A stretch of 64,000 bases of DNA. Origin: Planctomycetota bacterium (lineage in GTDB: Bacteria > Planctomycetota > UBA1135 > GCA-002686595). Every line of letters begins with the position of its first letter. Position 1 is the stretch's first letter. A program made the position numbers and the translations under genes. The stretch lies in contig JAKLKU010000021.1 of NCBI GenBank assembly GCA_023150475.1, positions 57,565 to 121,564 of the forward strand. Reading direction: 5' to 3'. Under the pieces are notes generated by a model. It had not been told where the DNA came from and did not search any database. It saw only the letters and a program-made list of their open reading frames with translations. Below are positions 17,150 to 26,163 of this stretch, one piece after another.

Positions 17150-18577
17150 ATGTCGCGACTCGTCACGTTGCTTTCGCTCTCGACCTTCACGCTCTGCGCG
17201 CCGTCCGTGTTCGCGCAGGCGACTTTCCAACCGCTGCCTTTCGCCGACACGTACATCAGCGGCATGTCCGCGGACGGCCAGTGGGTCGTCGGCGGCTCGT
17301 TGCTCGGCGGCGCGAACTTCCGCTACAGCGCGGCGCTCGGTTTCGAGCCGTTCGTCGCGGGCACGTCGGGTTTGCCTGACGTCGCCGACTCGGGCGCGCC
17401 GGTCGTCGCGACACTGCTCGATGCGAACGGCGACGAGTACGCCGGGTTGTGGACGCCGAGCTCGCAGACGTTGTTGCCGGGGCTCGGCGGACAACTCGGC
17501 AACTCGGTGAGTTCCGCGTACGCGACGAGCGCCGACGGTTCGGTCGTCGTTGGGCTAGCGTGGGTGCCGTCGTTCAAGGCGCACGCGTTCAAGTGGAGCG
17601 CCGCGACCGGCACCGTCGACCTCGGCGCGCAGGACGGGATGTCGTCGCGCGCGAACGGCGTCTCGGGCGACGGCAAGGTCGTCGTCGGTTGGGACGAAGA
17701 TGGGTTCGGCACGCGTCGGCCGGCGTATTGGGACGCGAACGGCGAGCACCTTCTCGGCGTGGCCGGCGAAGCTTGGGACGCGACGCCGGACGGCGCCGTG
17801 ATCGTCGGCGACGAGAGCGGCGAGTGCCTCCGTTGGACCGCCACGGGCGGCGTCGAGCTGCTCGGCCGGCCGCGCGGCGCCGATCCGATCTTCGACGTCG
17901 CGACCGGACTCGGGATCAGCGCGGACGGCGAGACGATCGTCGGGACGAGCGGTTCTTTCTTCAACGGCCAGCGCGGGTTCGTCTGGCGCCGCGGGGCGGG
18001 AATCGTCGACTTCCGCGAGCTCTTGATCGCGTACGGAGTGCCCGGGCTCGACGCCGTGAGCATCACCGAAGCGAGCACGGTGTCCGCTGACGGCAACACG
18101 ATCGGCGGCTCGTTCGGCGTGCAGTTCACGGCGACGGGTTTCGTCGCGACGCTGCCGCCGGTCGCGAGCGTCTACTGCACCGCGAAGGTCAACTCCCAGG
18201 GCTGCACTCCGGCGATCGGTTTCGTCGGCACGCCGTCGGCGCGTGGAGGTTCCGGCTTCCACGTCACCGCGAGTCAGGTGTTGTCGAACGCGAACGGCGT
18301 GCTCTTCTACGGCCTCGGCGGCGCCGCGGCGGTGCCGTTCCAGGGTGGGACGTTGTGCGTCGCCGGACCGCTCGTGCGTTGCACCGCGCAGAACTCCGGC
18401 GGCTCGGGCGCATGCGGCGGATCGTTCGACGTCGACTTCAACGCGTACATCGAGTCGGTCGGTGGACTCGGACTCTCCGGCGGCACGCACGTGTGGGCCC
18501 AGTTCTGGAGCCGCGACGCCGCCGACCCGTTCGGGACGAACCTGACGAACGCGATCACGTTCATGCTCTGGCCGTGA
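17150..18577 (+). CDS. Secreted HAF-repeat protein with a planctomycete C-terminal domain
   Basis: This protein has 475 residues from ATG 17150. I chose this start because a clear signal peptide follows (LVTLLSLSTFTLCAPSVFAQA); the frame is open upstream but reads as noise. The body holds HAF-type extracellular repeats of the form G.S.DG..VVG, for example SADGQWVVGGS, SADGSVVVGLA, SGDGKVVVGWD, TPDGAVIVGDE and SADGETIVGTS, about every 45-60 residues, suggesting a beta-propeller. From about residue 340 a separate module begins at VYCTAKVNSQGCTPAIGFVG and ends in LWP, with four spaced Cys. I recall similar C-terminal modules in many secreted proteins of marine planctomycetes. No enzyme function is apparent. 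Confidence 0.78.
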   Translation: MSRLVTLLSLSTFTLCAPSVFAQATFQPLPFADTYISGMSADGQWVVGGSLLGGANFRYSAALGFEPFVAGTSGLPDVADSGAPVVATLLDANGDEYAGLWTPSSQTLLPGLGGQLGNSVSSAYATSADGSVVVGLAWVPSFKAHAFKWSAATGTVDLGAQDGMSSRANGVSGDGKVVVGWDEDGFGTRRPAYWDANGEHLLGVAGEAWDATPDGAVIVGDESGECLRWTATGGVELLGRPRGADPIFDVATGLGISADGETIVGTSGSFFNGQRGFVWRRGAGIVDFRELLIAYGVPGLDAVSITEASTVSADGNTIGGSFGVQFTATGFVATLPPVASVYCTAKVNSQGCTPAIGFVGTPSARGGSGFHVTASQVLSNANGVLFYGLGGAAAVPFQGGTLCVAGPLVRCTAQNSGGSGACGGSFDVDFNAYIESVGGLGLSGGTHVWAQFWSRDAADPFGTNLTNAITFMLWP

Positions 18578-18706
18578 GGGCACGCGCGACGGCGCCGAGC
18601 GCGCGACGAGAGCGCGCGGAGAATCCCGCAACGATTGCGTGAGCTCGTGCGTGGCGTTCACCGCTCTCCGGCGTCGCGCGCTAGTCTCTTGCGCCCGCTC
18701 GACGAC

Positions 18707-20839
18707 ATGCCGTTCCTCGCGTTGATCCCCTGGCTCGGAGGCGGCTCGTCGCCGACGTTGACCGTCCCGCGCCTCCCCGACGAACTCGCGCGGCCCGTGA
18801 TCGACGGCGCGCTGGACGACGACGCGTGGAAGGCGGCGACGGTCATCGACGACTTGCGGCAGTCGGAGCCCGTCCCCGGAGCGCCGGCGAGCGAGCACAC
18901 GCTCGTGCGGCTCTGCTACGACGCGGAGACGTTCTACGTCGCGCTCGAGTGCTTCGATCGCGAGCCGCAGCTGATCCGCGACACGCAGATGAAGCGCGAC
19001 GCGAACCTCGATCCCGACGATCGTGTCGAGCTCTTGTTCGACACGTTCTGCGATCGGCGCAACGCGTTCTGGTTCCAGATCGGCCCGGCCGGTTCGCTCG
19101 GCGACGCGCTCGTCGCGAAGAACGGCGGCAGCTTCAACAAGCAGTGGAACGGCATCTGGTACGGCGAGGCTCGCATCACCGACGCCGGCTGGCAGGCCGA
19201 GCTCGCGATCCCGATGGCGACGCTCAATTTCGATCCCACCGGTACGCGGTGGGGCTTCAATCTGCGCCGCCACATCCGCCGGCGCAGCGAGGAAGCGCGC
19301 TGGGCCGCGACCGATCCGAACCAGGAGTTCTTCTGGGTGTCGGAGGCCGGCACGCTCGAAGGTCTCGGCGGCCTGCGCCAGGGGCTCGGGCTCGACGTCA
19401 CGCCGTTCGTCGGTGCGTCGTACGTGCACGCGGACGACGATTCGGACTTGCTCGGCGACGGCGGCGTCGACCTCTTCTACCGGCTCGCGCCGAACACCAA
19501 ACTCGCGCTGTCGTTGCACACCGACTTCGCAGAGACCGAAGTCGACGAGCGCGTCGTCAACCTGACGCGGTTCCCGCTCTTCTTCCCCGAGAAGCGCGAC
19601 TTCTTCCTCGAGGACTCCGGCGTCTTCCACTTCGGACCGTCGAACGGCTTCGGCAGCTCGTCGGACGTGATCCCGTTCTTCTCGCGGCGCATCGGCATCG
19701 ACGCGAACGGCGCGGAGGTGCCGCTCTTCGGCGCGGCGAAACTGACGGGCCAGACCGATGGCTGGTCGTTCGGCGTGCTCGACGCGGCGACCGAAGCGAG
19801 CGCCGGCGTCGACGAGCAGAATCTGTTCGTCGGCCGCGTCTCGAAGAACGTGCTCGCGAACTCCGACGTCGGACTGGTGTGGACGAGCGGCGATCCGAGC
19901 GGCGAGAGCGGCGCGAACACCGTCGGGATGGACGCCAATTGGCGGACCCACGACTTCCTCGGCGACGACGCGCTGCGCGTCTCGAGTTATTGGCTCGCGT
20001 CCGACGATTCCGCGCACGACGCCGCGAATGCGTACCACTTGGGCGCTTCGTATCCGCAGGACGAGCTGCAGCTCGACGCGAGTGCGACCGTGATCGAAGA
20101 CGGCTTCGACCCTGCGCTCGGGTTCGTGCCGCGCACCGGCGTCAAGAAGTACACGGGCGCTGGCTTCTTCACTCCGCGGCTCCACTCGTGGATCCGCCAG
20201 CTCGAGATCGGCGCGCGGGCGACGCTCTTCACCGATGGCGCGAACGCGACCGAGAGCGTCGCGTTCGACGTGCGTCCGCTCGGCGTCGAGCTCGAGAGCG
20301 GCGACGAAGCGAGCCTGCGCGTGCTGCACTTCCGCGAAGTGCTCGACGCCGACTTCGACATCCAGGACGACGTCACGATCCCGGAAGGCGGCTACACGTT
20401 CGAGCGCGCCGGTGTCGTCGTCGAGACCTCCGACAAACGCGAAGTCGACGTCGCGACGAGTTTCTTCGCGGGCGACTTCTACGACGGTTCGCGCGAGGAC
20501 TTCGACGTCGAGCTCGGTTGGCGGCCGAGCCGCTACGGGACGTTCGGGCTCGGCTACGAGCGCAATCGCGTCTCGCTGCCCGGTGGCGACTTCACGGTCC
20601 ACGTCGGCCGCGTGCGCGCGAACTGGCAGTTCACGCCGTGGATCGCGTGGTCGAACTTCGTGCAGTACGACAACGAGTCGGACGAGCTCGGGCTCAACAG
20701 CCGCCTGTGGTGGATCTTCGAGCCGGGCAGCGAGCTCTTCTTCGTGGTCAACCAAGGGTGGGACGCCGACCCCGACTGGCGTTTCGCGCCGCGGACGACG
20801 CAGGTGGCGTTCAAGGTCGGCTACACGCTGCGCTTCTGA
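18707..20839 (+). CDS. DUF5916 outer-membrane protein with family 9 carbohydrate-binding-like domain
   Basis: This protein has 710 residues from ATG 18707; a TTG 72 bases upstream in frame is possible but the added residues look non-coding. A short N-terminal hydrophobic stretch precedes a CBM9-like beta sandwich (about 20-210: VIDGALDDDAWKAA, LVRLCYDAETFYVALECFD, DDRVELLFDTF, WQAELAIPM). A DUF5916 C-terminal region follows, with NLTRFPLFFPEKRDFFLED, FFSRRIG and alternating beta strands, ending in an aromatic residue (YTLRF) as in outer-membrane barrels. Proteins of this family sit in the outer membrane and often accompany polysaccharide or peptide use. The substrate is unknown. Confidence 0.82.
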   Translation: MPFLALIPWLGGGSSPTLTVPRLPDELARPVIDGALDDDAWKAATVIDDLRQSEPVPGAPASEHTLVRLCYDAETFYVALECFDREPQLIRDTQMKRDANLDPDDRVELLFDTFCDRRNAFWFQIGPAGSLGDALVAKNGGSFNKQWNGIWYGEARITDAGWQAELAIPMATLNFDPTGTRWGFNLRRHIRRRSEEARWAATDPNQEFFWVSEAGTLEGLGGLRQGLGLDVTPFVGASYVHADDDSDLLGDGGVDLFYRLAPNTKLALSLHTDFAETEVDERVVNLTRFPLFFPEKRDFFLEDSGVFHFGPSNGFGSSSDVIPFFSRRIGIDANGAEVPLFGAAKLTGQTDGWSFGVLDAATEASAGVDEQNLFVGRVSKNVLANSDVGLVWTSGDPSGESGANTVGMDANWRTHDFLGDDALRVSSYWLASDDSAHDAANAYHLGASYPQDELQLDASATVIEDGFDPALGFVPRTGVKKYTGAGFFTPRLHSWIRQLEIGARATLFTDGANATESVAFDVRPLGVELESGDEASLRVLHFREVLDADFDIQDDVTIPEGGYTFERAGVVVETSDKREVDVATSFFAGDFYDGSREDFDVELGWRPSRYGTFGLGYERNRVSLPGGDFTVHVGRVRANWQFTPWIAWSNFVQYDNESDELGLNSRLWWIFEPGSELFFVVNQGWDADPDWRFAPRTTQVAFKVGYTLRF

Positions 20840-20952
20840 TCGCGGGCTGGAAAACTCTTCCGCGCGAGTGTTGCAGCTCTGGGCGGGGACTGGAGCGCCG
20901 AGTGCAAAGCGTCCGATACGGCGTCACTTCGATTCTCCAGCCCAACCGTCCC

Positions 20953-21612
20953 ATGACCGCCGAACAAGACTTCGACGCCAAGTCCAAGACTGCCCTGCTC
21001 GCCGCCCTCGACTCCGCCCGCCGGTGCACGCCGGCGGATGCGACGGGCGCGCTCGACCTGATCAAGCAGATCAAAGCGCTCGAAGTCTGCATCGATCACT
21101 CGCACACGGCGAGTCTGAAGCCGCTGTGCGCGATCGTCGGCAAGATGAGCGATCAGCTCATCCAGTCGGACGCGAAGTGGCGCGCGGACCTGCTCACGTG
21201 GATCCGCGAGATCCTGATCTTCGTGGCCGCGGAGATGGACGTGAAGCCGGAGGAGCTGCCGCGAATGGACGCGATCCCGGTGCCTGCTCAGACGGCGGCG
21301 GCGTCGCGCACGATGAACGTGCTCACCGGCACGGGCATCCGGAGTCGGCTCGCGCTGGTCGACGGGCAACGCCTCGGCGAGATCCTCGTGCGCATGTCGT
21401 ACTTGAAGGCCGCCGACGTCGAACGCGCGGTCAAGCACCAGCGCGAGAAGGGCTGTCAACTCGGCGAAGCGCTGATCGAGCTGCAGTTGATGACGAAGGA
21501 AGAGCTCGACACCGCGCTGCGCGTCCAGCGGCAGCGGCGCAACCGCACCAACGATCCGTGGACGCAGTGGATGCAGGACCGCGGCGACGCGCCGCGTTCG
21601 ACCGGGACCTGA
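20953..21612 (+). CDS. Small protein with type II secretion E-like N-terminal domain
   Basis: This protein has 219 residues from ATG 20953. Residues 1-100 are mostly helical and unrecognised (LIKQIKALEVCIDHSHTASL). Residues 135-200 read as a T2SSE-N/MshEN-like domain: LVDGQRLGEILVRMSYLKAADVERA, then LGEALIELQLMTKEELDTAL. These domains bind c-di-GMP or partner proteins when fused to pilus or secretion ATPases. Here it stands without an ATPase, so a signalling or adaptor role is possible. The 5' region carries GGGCTGGA and TCCAGCCC about 80 bases apart, which could pair. Neighbours give no further clue. Confidence 0.65.
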   Translation: MTAEQDFDAKSKTALLAALDSARRCTPADATGALDLIKQIKALEVCIDHSHTASLKPLCAIVGKMSDQLIQSDAKWRADLLTWIREILIFVAAEMDVKPEELPRMDAIPVPAQTAAASRTMNVLTGTGIRSRLALVDGQRLGEILVRMSYLKAADVERAVKHQREKGCQLGEALIELQLMTKEELDTALRVQRQRRNRTNDPWTQWMQDRGDAPRSTGT

Positions 21613-21700
21613 TCCGCGCCTGCGGTCGGCGCGGCCGGCGAGTGCGGCGAGTGCGGCGCGCCGCGGCGCATTCGGGCCAAAGCGTGGCGACTTCCGACGC

Positions 21701-21728
21701 TTGACGCGCCGCAAGGGCCGCGTACAAC
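21701..21728 (+). promoter_or_regulatory. Sigma70-type promoter of alkC, probably leaderless
   Basis: TTGACG (21701-21706), a 16-base spacer, then TACAAC (21723-21728). The -10 ends 6 bases before the GTG start at 21735, so +1 should fall at the start codon. This is the clearest promoter in the window. Confidence 0.62.
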
Positions 21729-21734
21729 CGCGGC

Positions 21735-22877
21735 GTGGAGCCGTTCAAGAACCTGCTGAACTTCGCCGGCGTGCGTCGCGCCGGACTCGAACTCGAGCGC
21801 GCTTGGCCAGCCTTCGATCGACGGGCCTTCGAACGCGCCGCGTCGGCCGAACGGCTCGCGGCGCTCGAGATGAAGGCGCGCGCGATGTGCATCGCCGACG
21901 CGCTGGAAGCGACGCTGCCCGAATCGTTCGACCGGGCCTGCTCGGTGATCGACGCGTCGCTCGGCGCGCCCGTGCCGGTCGACGGCGTCGCGGCGGCTCG
22001 TGACGAGCACGCGAACGGGCTCGCGGGTTGGATCGTCTGGCCGCTCGGTGAGTTCGTCGCGCGACGCGGACTCGATCGGCCCGAGCGCGCGCTGCGGACG
22101 TTGCGCGAGTTGACGCAACGGCTGACCGCGGAGTTCGCGATCCGACCGTTCGTCGTGCGGCATCCAGAGCTCGTGCTCGCGACGCTGCAGCGTTGGACGA
22201 ACGATCCGAGCGCGCACGTGCGGCGCTTGTGCAGCGAAGGCACGCGACCGCGACTGCCGTGGGGCCTGCGCCTCGATGCGTTCGTCGCCGACCCGTCGCC
22301 GACCTTGCCGTTGCTCGCCGCGCTGCAGGACGACTCGAGCGAGTACGTGCGCCGCAGCGTCGCGAACCACTTGAACGACATCGCGAAGGACCACCCGGAC
22401 GTCGTCGTCGCATGGGTGGAGCGCCACTTGCCCGACGCGACGGCCGAACGGCGCGGATTGCTCTCGCACGCCAGTCGCACGCTCGTGAAGGCGCGCCACG
22501 CGCCGATGCTGGCGCTCTGTGGCGCGGGCGCGAAGTTCGTCGGCCGAGTGAAGTTCGCCGCGACGCCGGCGCGCGTGCGCATCGGCGAGACGGTGGAATT
22601 GCGGCTCGAACTCGCGTCGACGGCCGCGAAACGCCAGACCCTGCTCGTCGACTACCTCGTGCACCACGTGCGCGCGAACGGCGCGACGAGCCCGAAGGTG
22701 TTCAAGGGCTGGAAGCTCGAGCTCGGCTCGCGCGAACGCCGTGAGCTCGTGAAACGCCACTCGTTCCGTCCCGTGACGACGCGCAAGTACTACCCCGGCC
22801 GACACACGCTCGAAGTGTCGCTCAACGGCTCACTCGCCGCGCGCGTGCACGTCGAGCTCCGTGCGGCAGCCCGTTAG
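21735..22877 (+). CDS. alkC: DNA alkylation repair glycosylase AlkC with Ig-like domain
   Basis: This protein has 380 residues from a GTG. AlkC excises 3-methyladenine and 3-methylcytosine bases from DNA using HEAT-like repeats. Diagnostic segments are VRRLCSEGTRPRLPWGLRL (about 157-175) and LQDDSSEYVRRSVANHLNDIAKDHP (about 195-220), which form the DNA-binding and catalytic HEAT-like core. Residues 270-375 (RVKFAATPARVRIGETVEL, then KYYPGRHTLEVSLNG) form the C-terminal Ig-like domain known from Pseudomonas AlkC. The gene has its own promoter and its mRNA is probably leaderless. Its stop overlaps that of the convergent gene at 22874 by 4 bases. Confidence 0.9.
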   Translation: MEPFKNLLNFAGVRRAGLELERAWPAFDRRAFERAASAERLAALEMKARAMCIADALEATLPESFDRACSVIDASLGAPVPVDGVAAARDEHANGLAGWIVWPLGEFVARRGLDRPERALRTLRELTQRLTAEFAIRPFVVRHPELVLATLQRWTNDPSAHVRRLCSEGTRPRLPWGLRLDAFVADPSPTLPLLAALQDDSSEYVRRSVANHLNDIAKDHPDVVVAWVERHLPDATAERRGLLSHASRTLVKARHAPMLALCGAGAKFVGRVKFAATPARVRIGETVELRLELASTAAKRQTLLVDYLVHHVRANGATSPKVFKGWKLELGSRERRELVKRHSFRPVTTRKYYPGRHTLEVSLNGSLAARVHVELRAAAR

Positions 22878-23323
22878 TCGTCGCCTTCGTCGCTCGGTTC
22901 GTTCCGAACGCCGTAGAAACCGTGGGCTTGCAGGGGATCGAGCTCGAGGAATCGGTACGCAAGCCGAGAACAGCGGAGCCGTCGCTGGCCGTTCGAGTCC
23001 GTGACTTCGATGCGCTCCAGGCGGTCGACCCGACCGTCCAGGGTGAATCCGGCGAAGAGGCTTGGTCCGACTTCGTCGCAGTCGACGAACAGCAGCTCGA
23101 TGTGCGATCCGCGCCGATCGGCGACGAAGAACAGCACGCGTACGTTCCAGTTGACGTAGCCGGAGCGGGCCACCTCCGCCGGCAAACGACCGCTCCCCGA
23201 ATCCCTCGATCCGACGAACGCGACTGCCTCCGCGTCTTCCCAGTTGATCGAGGCGTCGAGCGCGGTCAGTTCCGCCTGGCCGGCGACGACCCGCCACGCT
23301 CCGTGGTCCTCGTCCGAAGTCAT
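22874..23323 (-). CDS. Hypothetical protein, 149 residues
   Basis: It starts 18 bases after the stop of the arylsulfotransferase-like gene on the same strand, so the two probably form an operon. There is no signal peptide or membrane segment. The visible pattern is a beta-rich domain (VAFVGSRDSGSGRLP, VLFFVADRRGSHIELLFVD, LFAGFTLDGRV) with an acidic C-terminal tail. I do not recognise the family. The 3' end overlaps alkC by 4 bases in convergent orientation. Confidence 0.62.
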   Translation of the reverse strand: MTSDEDHGAWRVVAGQAELTALDASINWEDAEAVAFVGSRDSGSGRLPAEVARSGYVNWNVRVLFFVADRRGSHIELLFVDCDEVGPSLFAGFTLDGRVDRLERIEVTDSNGQRRLRCSRLAYRFLELDPLQAHGFYGVRNEPSDEGDD

Positions 23324-23341
23324 CGCGTGGTCGTCGCGTGG

Positions 23342-25078
23342 CTAGCGCCGCGTCGACGAAGAAGTTGGTGCGGGCGGGTACACGCTTTCGAGGCGTTGGC
23401 TGCGATACACGTTCCACGAGAACGCGTCGAATGGTGCGTCGTCGCGCACCACGAGCTCGAAGACGATTTCGGGCTCGCCTTCGTCCCCGCTCTCGTCGTT
23501 GGGCTCATGCGTGACTTCGAACACGCGCGCGAAGCCTTGGCGGATCGTCGGCGAGATCTGCTTGCCGCCGTCGGTGACCAGCACGTTGCCGGTCTCGGGC
23601 AGCGGCTCGACGCCGCCCAGGAAGAACGAGTACCACGGCTTGGCGGCGGAACCGTACGCCCAGACCTGCTCGACCGTGCGGGCGGCTTCGTCGATGCGGA
23701 ACTCGACGGCGCGGCTGTAGCGGAACGAGTCGCGCAGCTCGAGGAACGGCGGCGTCGCGCGCCCGTTGCCGTTGTCGAACACGAGCAAGTCGCCGTCCGG
23801 TTGGAAACGCGGCGTGTGTTGGTGGAAGTTCCACTCGAACGGACGGCCTTTCGCGCGCTTGGGCCGCAGGAGCAGTTCGCTCCACGGCGCCCGCCAGCCG
23901 ATCGGCGAACCGCAGAGCCACATGAGCTTCCCGCTCGCGCGGTCGAGCTTGAAGATCACGTCCTGGTTGCGACAGGAGACGAGATAGTTCGAGTCGCGCG
24001 GATCGACCAGGATCGCGTTGGTGTGCGCCCAATCCTCGGTGTCGAGCAGCTTGGAGTCGCCGTTCTCGTCCTTTGGCGCGTCCTTCGGCGTGTACGTGTG
24101 CGACCAGAAGTCCTCGCGCGAGTCGTGGCAGACGCGCAGCGGGTCGAGCAAGTCGAGCAGCGGGTAGCGGCGCTTCACGACGCCGTCGCGATCGAACTCG
24201 ACCACGATGTCGCCGACGACGTTCGCCGGCTTGCGTTCGAGCGCTTGTTGCCATTCGTCGGTCGGCCAACCCTCGATGGTGCGCATCTCGGTCGAGAGTG
24301 CGACGAAGTCGGCGCCGAAGCCTTCGGGGAGCTCGAAAATCTCGTGGTGCAACGTGTCGAGGTCGAGCAGCGTCGCGCCTTCCGGCGCGTCTTCGGTGCC
24401 GAGCCGCGCGGCGAACCAGGTCTGCACGACGCGGCCGAGCATGTCGATCTCGACCGCGGTCTGGCGCCCGCACAGATAGAGGATGTCTCCGTTGCGCAAG
24501 CGGCGCGCGGAGACGATGTCCTTCTTCGACTGGAAGAACCACACGACCCGGCCGCGTGCGTCGACCATCACCAGGAACGCGTCGCTCGGCGGCACCGCCG
24601 GGGGACCGGAACCACGTGCGTTGAACAGCGTGACGCCCGGCTCCATGCGGTCCGGCTCGGAGATCGTCAGTTTGATCGGCGGGAATCCCGTCGGCAGCGC
24701 AGGCGCGGCAAAGCGCAGCTTTTCCGGCGCGGCCGCGCGGTTCCCGGCGGCGTCGATCGCCGTGACCGTGAGCTCGTGCTCGACGCCCGCCGCGAAGTGC
24801 AGCGCGAGCGCCGTGTGCGTGTTGGCGAGCGCCGCGGAGACGACGCGCACGCGCCGTTCGCGGACGTCGCCGAGCTCTTGGGTCGCGAGCTCGATGACCG
24901 TCGGCTCGTCGGTCGCGACCGTCAGCGTGCCACCGAGCGGTGCGAACGGATCGGCGCTCGGCGTGAAGACCGGCGGCGCGACGAATCGGGGCGCGACGCG
25001 GTCGCCCGCGGGCTCGCACGCGAGCGCCGCGAGACAGCCGAGCGACGCGAACACGGTGCGGAGACGAAGGGCGCGCAT
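23342..25078 (-). CDS. Arylsulfotransferase (ASST)-like lipoprotein
   Basis: This protein has 578 residues from ATG 25078, the start that gives a lipoprotein-like leader (TVFASLGCLAALAC). Residues 25-140 form an N-terminal beta sandwich. The remainder matches the arylsulfotransferase propeller: DAFLVMVDARGRVVWFFQSK, LRNGDILYLCG, DTLHHEIFELPEG, DWAHTNAILVDPRDSNYLVS, RNQDVIFKLDRASGKLMW and NFHQHTPRFQPDGDLLVFDN. The conserved His-containing turns (LHHE, AHTN, QHTP) are those that form the ASST active site. ASST enzymes move sulfate between phenolic compounds in the periplasm without PAPS; the catalytic His cannot be fixed by eye. Relatives without activity exist. Confidence 0.78.
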   Translation of the reverse strand: MRALRLRTVFASLGCLAALACEPAGDRVAPRFVAPPVFTPSADPFAPLGGTLTVATDEPTVIELATQELGDVRERRVRVVSAALANTHTALALHFAAGVEHELTVTAIDAAGNRAAAPEKLRFAAPALPTGFPPIKLTISEPDRMEPGVTLFNARGSGPPAVPPSDAFLVMVDARGRVVWFFQSKKDIVSARRLRNGDILYLCGRQTAVEIDMLGRVVQTWFAARLGTEDAPEGATLLDLDTLHHEIFELPEGFGADFVALSTEMRTIEGWPTDEWQQALERKPANVVGDIVVEFDRDGVVKRRYPLLDLLDPLRVCHDSREDFWSHTYTPKDAPKDENGDSKLLDTEDWAHTNAILVDPRDSNYLVSCRNQDVIFKLDRASGKLMWLCGSPIGWRAPWSELLLRPKRAKGRPFEWNFHQHTPRFQPDGDLLVFDNGNGRATPPFLELRDSFRYSRAVEFRIDEAARTVEQVWAYGSAAKPWYSFFLGGVEPLPETGNVLVTDGGKQISPTIRQGFARVFEVTHEPNDESGDEGEPEIVFELVVRDDAPFDAFSWNVYRSQRLESVYPPAPTSSSTRR

Positions 25079-25109
25079 GCGACGGAACCGACAGAGGGTA
25101 GGCGGCCGT

Positions 25110-26141
25110 TCACGGGCCCGCAACGGCGGGAGCGACCCGTACGCGCACCGTGCTCGCGCTCTCTGGCTCGAACGTCACGCCGACGGGCAAGAACTTCGCG
25201 ATCACGTCGGCGTTGGTGCGCGTGTGTTCGCTGGGCACGAGCGTGCGGAATTCGCCTCCGCCGGCGAGCGCGAGCGGCAGCAGCAGTTGATCCGCGAGGT
25301 GCTCGCCGACCGGCACGTCGGCCGCGAGCCAACGTTCGGCGGCTTCGAGCGCGTGCCTCGCGACGATTTCGGCGCGCACGCCGCGCGCGCCGATCGAGGT
25401 GCAGACCTCCGTCGCGTGCTCGCGTTCCAGCACGAGCGACACGAAGTTCCCGGGGCCGTCGGAGTCGACCTCGTCGACGACGAGCTTCGCGCGCTGGAAC
25501 TTCCTGTGGTTCGCGACCATGTGGCGCTCGCGCTCCGCGATCGCCGGCTCGAGTCCTGACGTGACGACGCGCGCTTCGAGCCGCTTCACGGCGCCTGCGT
25601 CGAGCCAAGTCAGCGGCACGACGTACGTGGTCGGCTCGACTTCGATCGTGATCCGGCCGCCGCCCTTCGGGTAGAAGCCGTGGCGCAGGAGCTTCGCGCT
25701 CGCGCGGACGCCGACGCGCCCGAGCGCCGGCAGGAACACGCGCGAGAAGAACTCGAACGTCGGCGCGGCGGGATTGTGCGTGCCGCCGAGGAGCTCGAGC
25801 CGCGAACGTGTCGGCGCGCGCCACAACGCGGGCAACACGGTTTGGGCGACGAGCACCGTGCTGCCGGCGCTCTCGACGTCGAAGCGGAAGTCGCGGGCGC
25901 GGACCTCGCCGGGTTCGAACGTGAGCTCGCGCGAACCGAGGGCCGCGCCGACGACTCGCGCGGCGGAAAGTTCGCGCGCCGCGAGCACGCAGGTCAGGTG
26001 CTGCCGCTGCAGTCCGGGATTCGCGCGCCTCGCGCGGATCGAGTGGATGCGGAACGGCGTGCCCGTGACGAGCGCAAGCGCGAGCGCGCTGCGCAGGATC
26101 TGTCCGCCGCCTTCGCCGGCGGAACCGTCGAGCTCGAGCAT
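25110..26141 (-). CDS. rtcA: RNA 3'-terminal phosphate cyclase
   Basis: This protein has 343 residues from ATG 26141, preferred over the in-frame GTG at 26150 because GGAG lies 8 bases before the ATG and overlaps the GTG. RtcA converts RNA 3'-phosphate to a 2',3'-cyclic phosphate with ATP through an adenylated His. Visible motifs are LDGSAGEGGGQILRSALALA at the N-terminus, RRANPGLQRQHLTCV, HGFYPKGGGRI, and GEHLADQLLLPLAL with the adenylation His at about residue 281, followed by the TN near HTRTNADVI. It lies just after rtcB in a two-gene RNA repair operon. No RtcR regulator is in the window. Confidence 0.92.
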   Translation of the reverse strand: MLELDGSAGEGGGQILRSALALALVTGTPFRIHSIRARRANPGLQRQHLTCVLAARELSAARVVGAALGSRELTFEPGEVRARDFRFDVESAGSTVLVAQTVLPALWRAPTRSRLELLGGTHNPAAPTFEFFSRVFLPALGRVGVRASAKLLRHGFYPKGGGRITIEVEPTTYVVPLTWLDAGAVKRLEARVVTSGLEPAIAERERHMVANHRKFQRAKLVVDEVDSDGPGNFVSLVLEREHATEVCTSIGARGVRAEIVARHALEAAERWLAADVPVGEHLADQLLLPLALAGGGEFRTLVPSEHTRTNADVIAKFLPVGVTFEPESASTVRVRVAPAVAGP

Positions 26142-26163
26142 CGGGCTCACTCCGCGCCGCAGC

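Noticed and set aside
17555..20755. A 1066-residue minus-strand frame
   Set aside because: It lies opposite the HAF-repeat and DUF5916 genes, is rich in Arg and Val, and has no recognisable domain.
22922..25564. An 880-residue plus-strand frame
   Set aside because: It is antisense to the small unknown, arylsulfotransferase-like and rtcA genes, without motifs.
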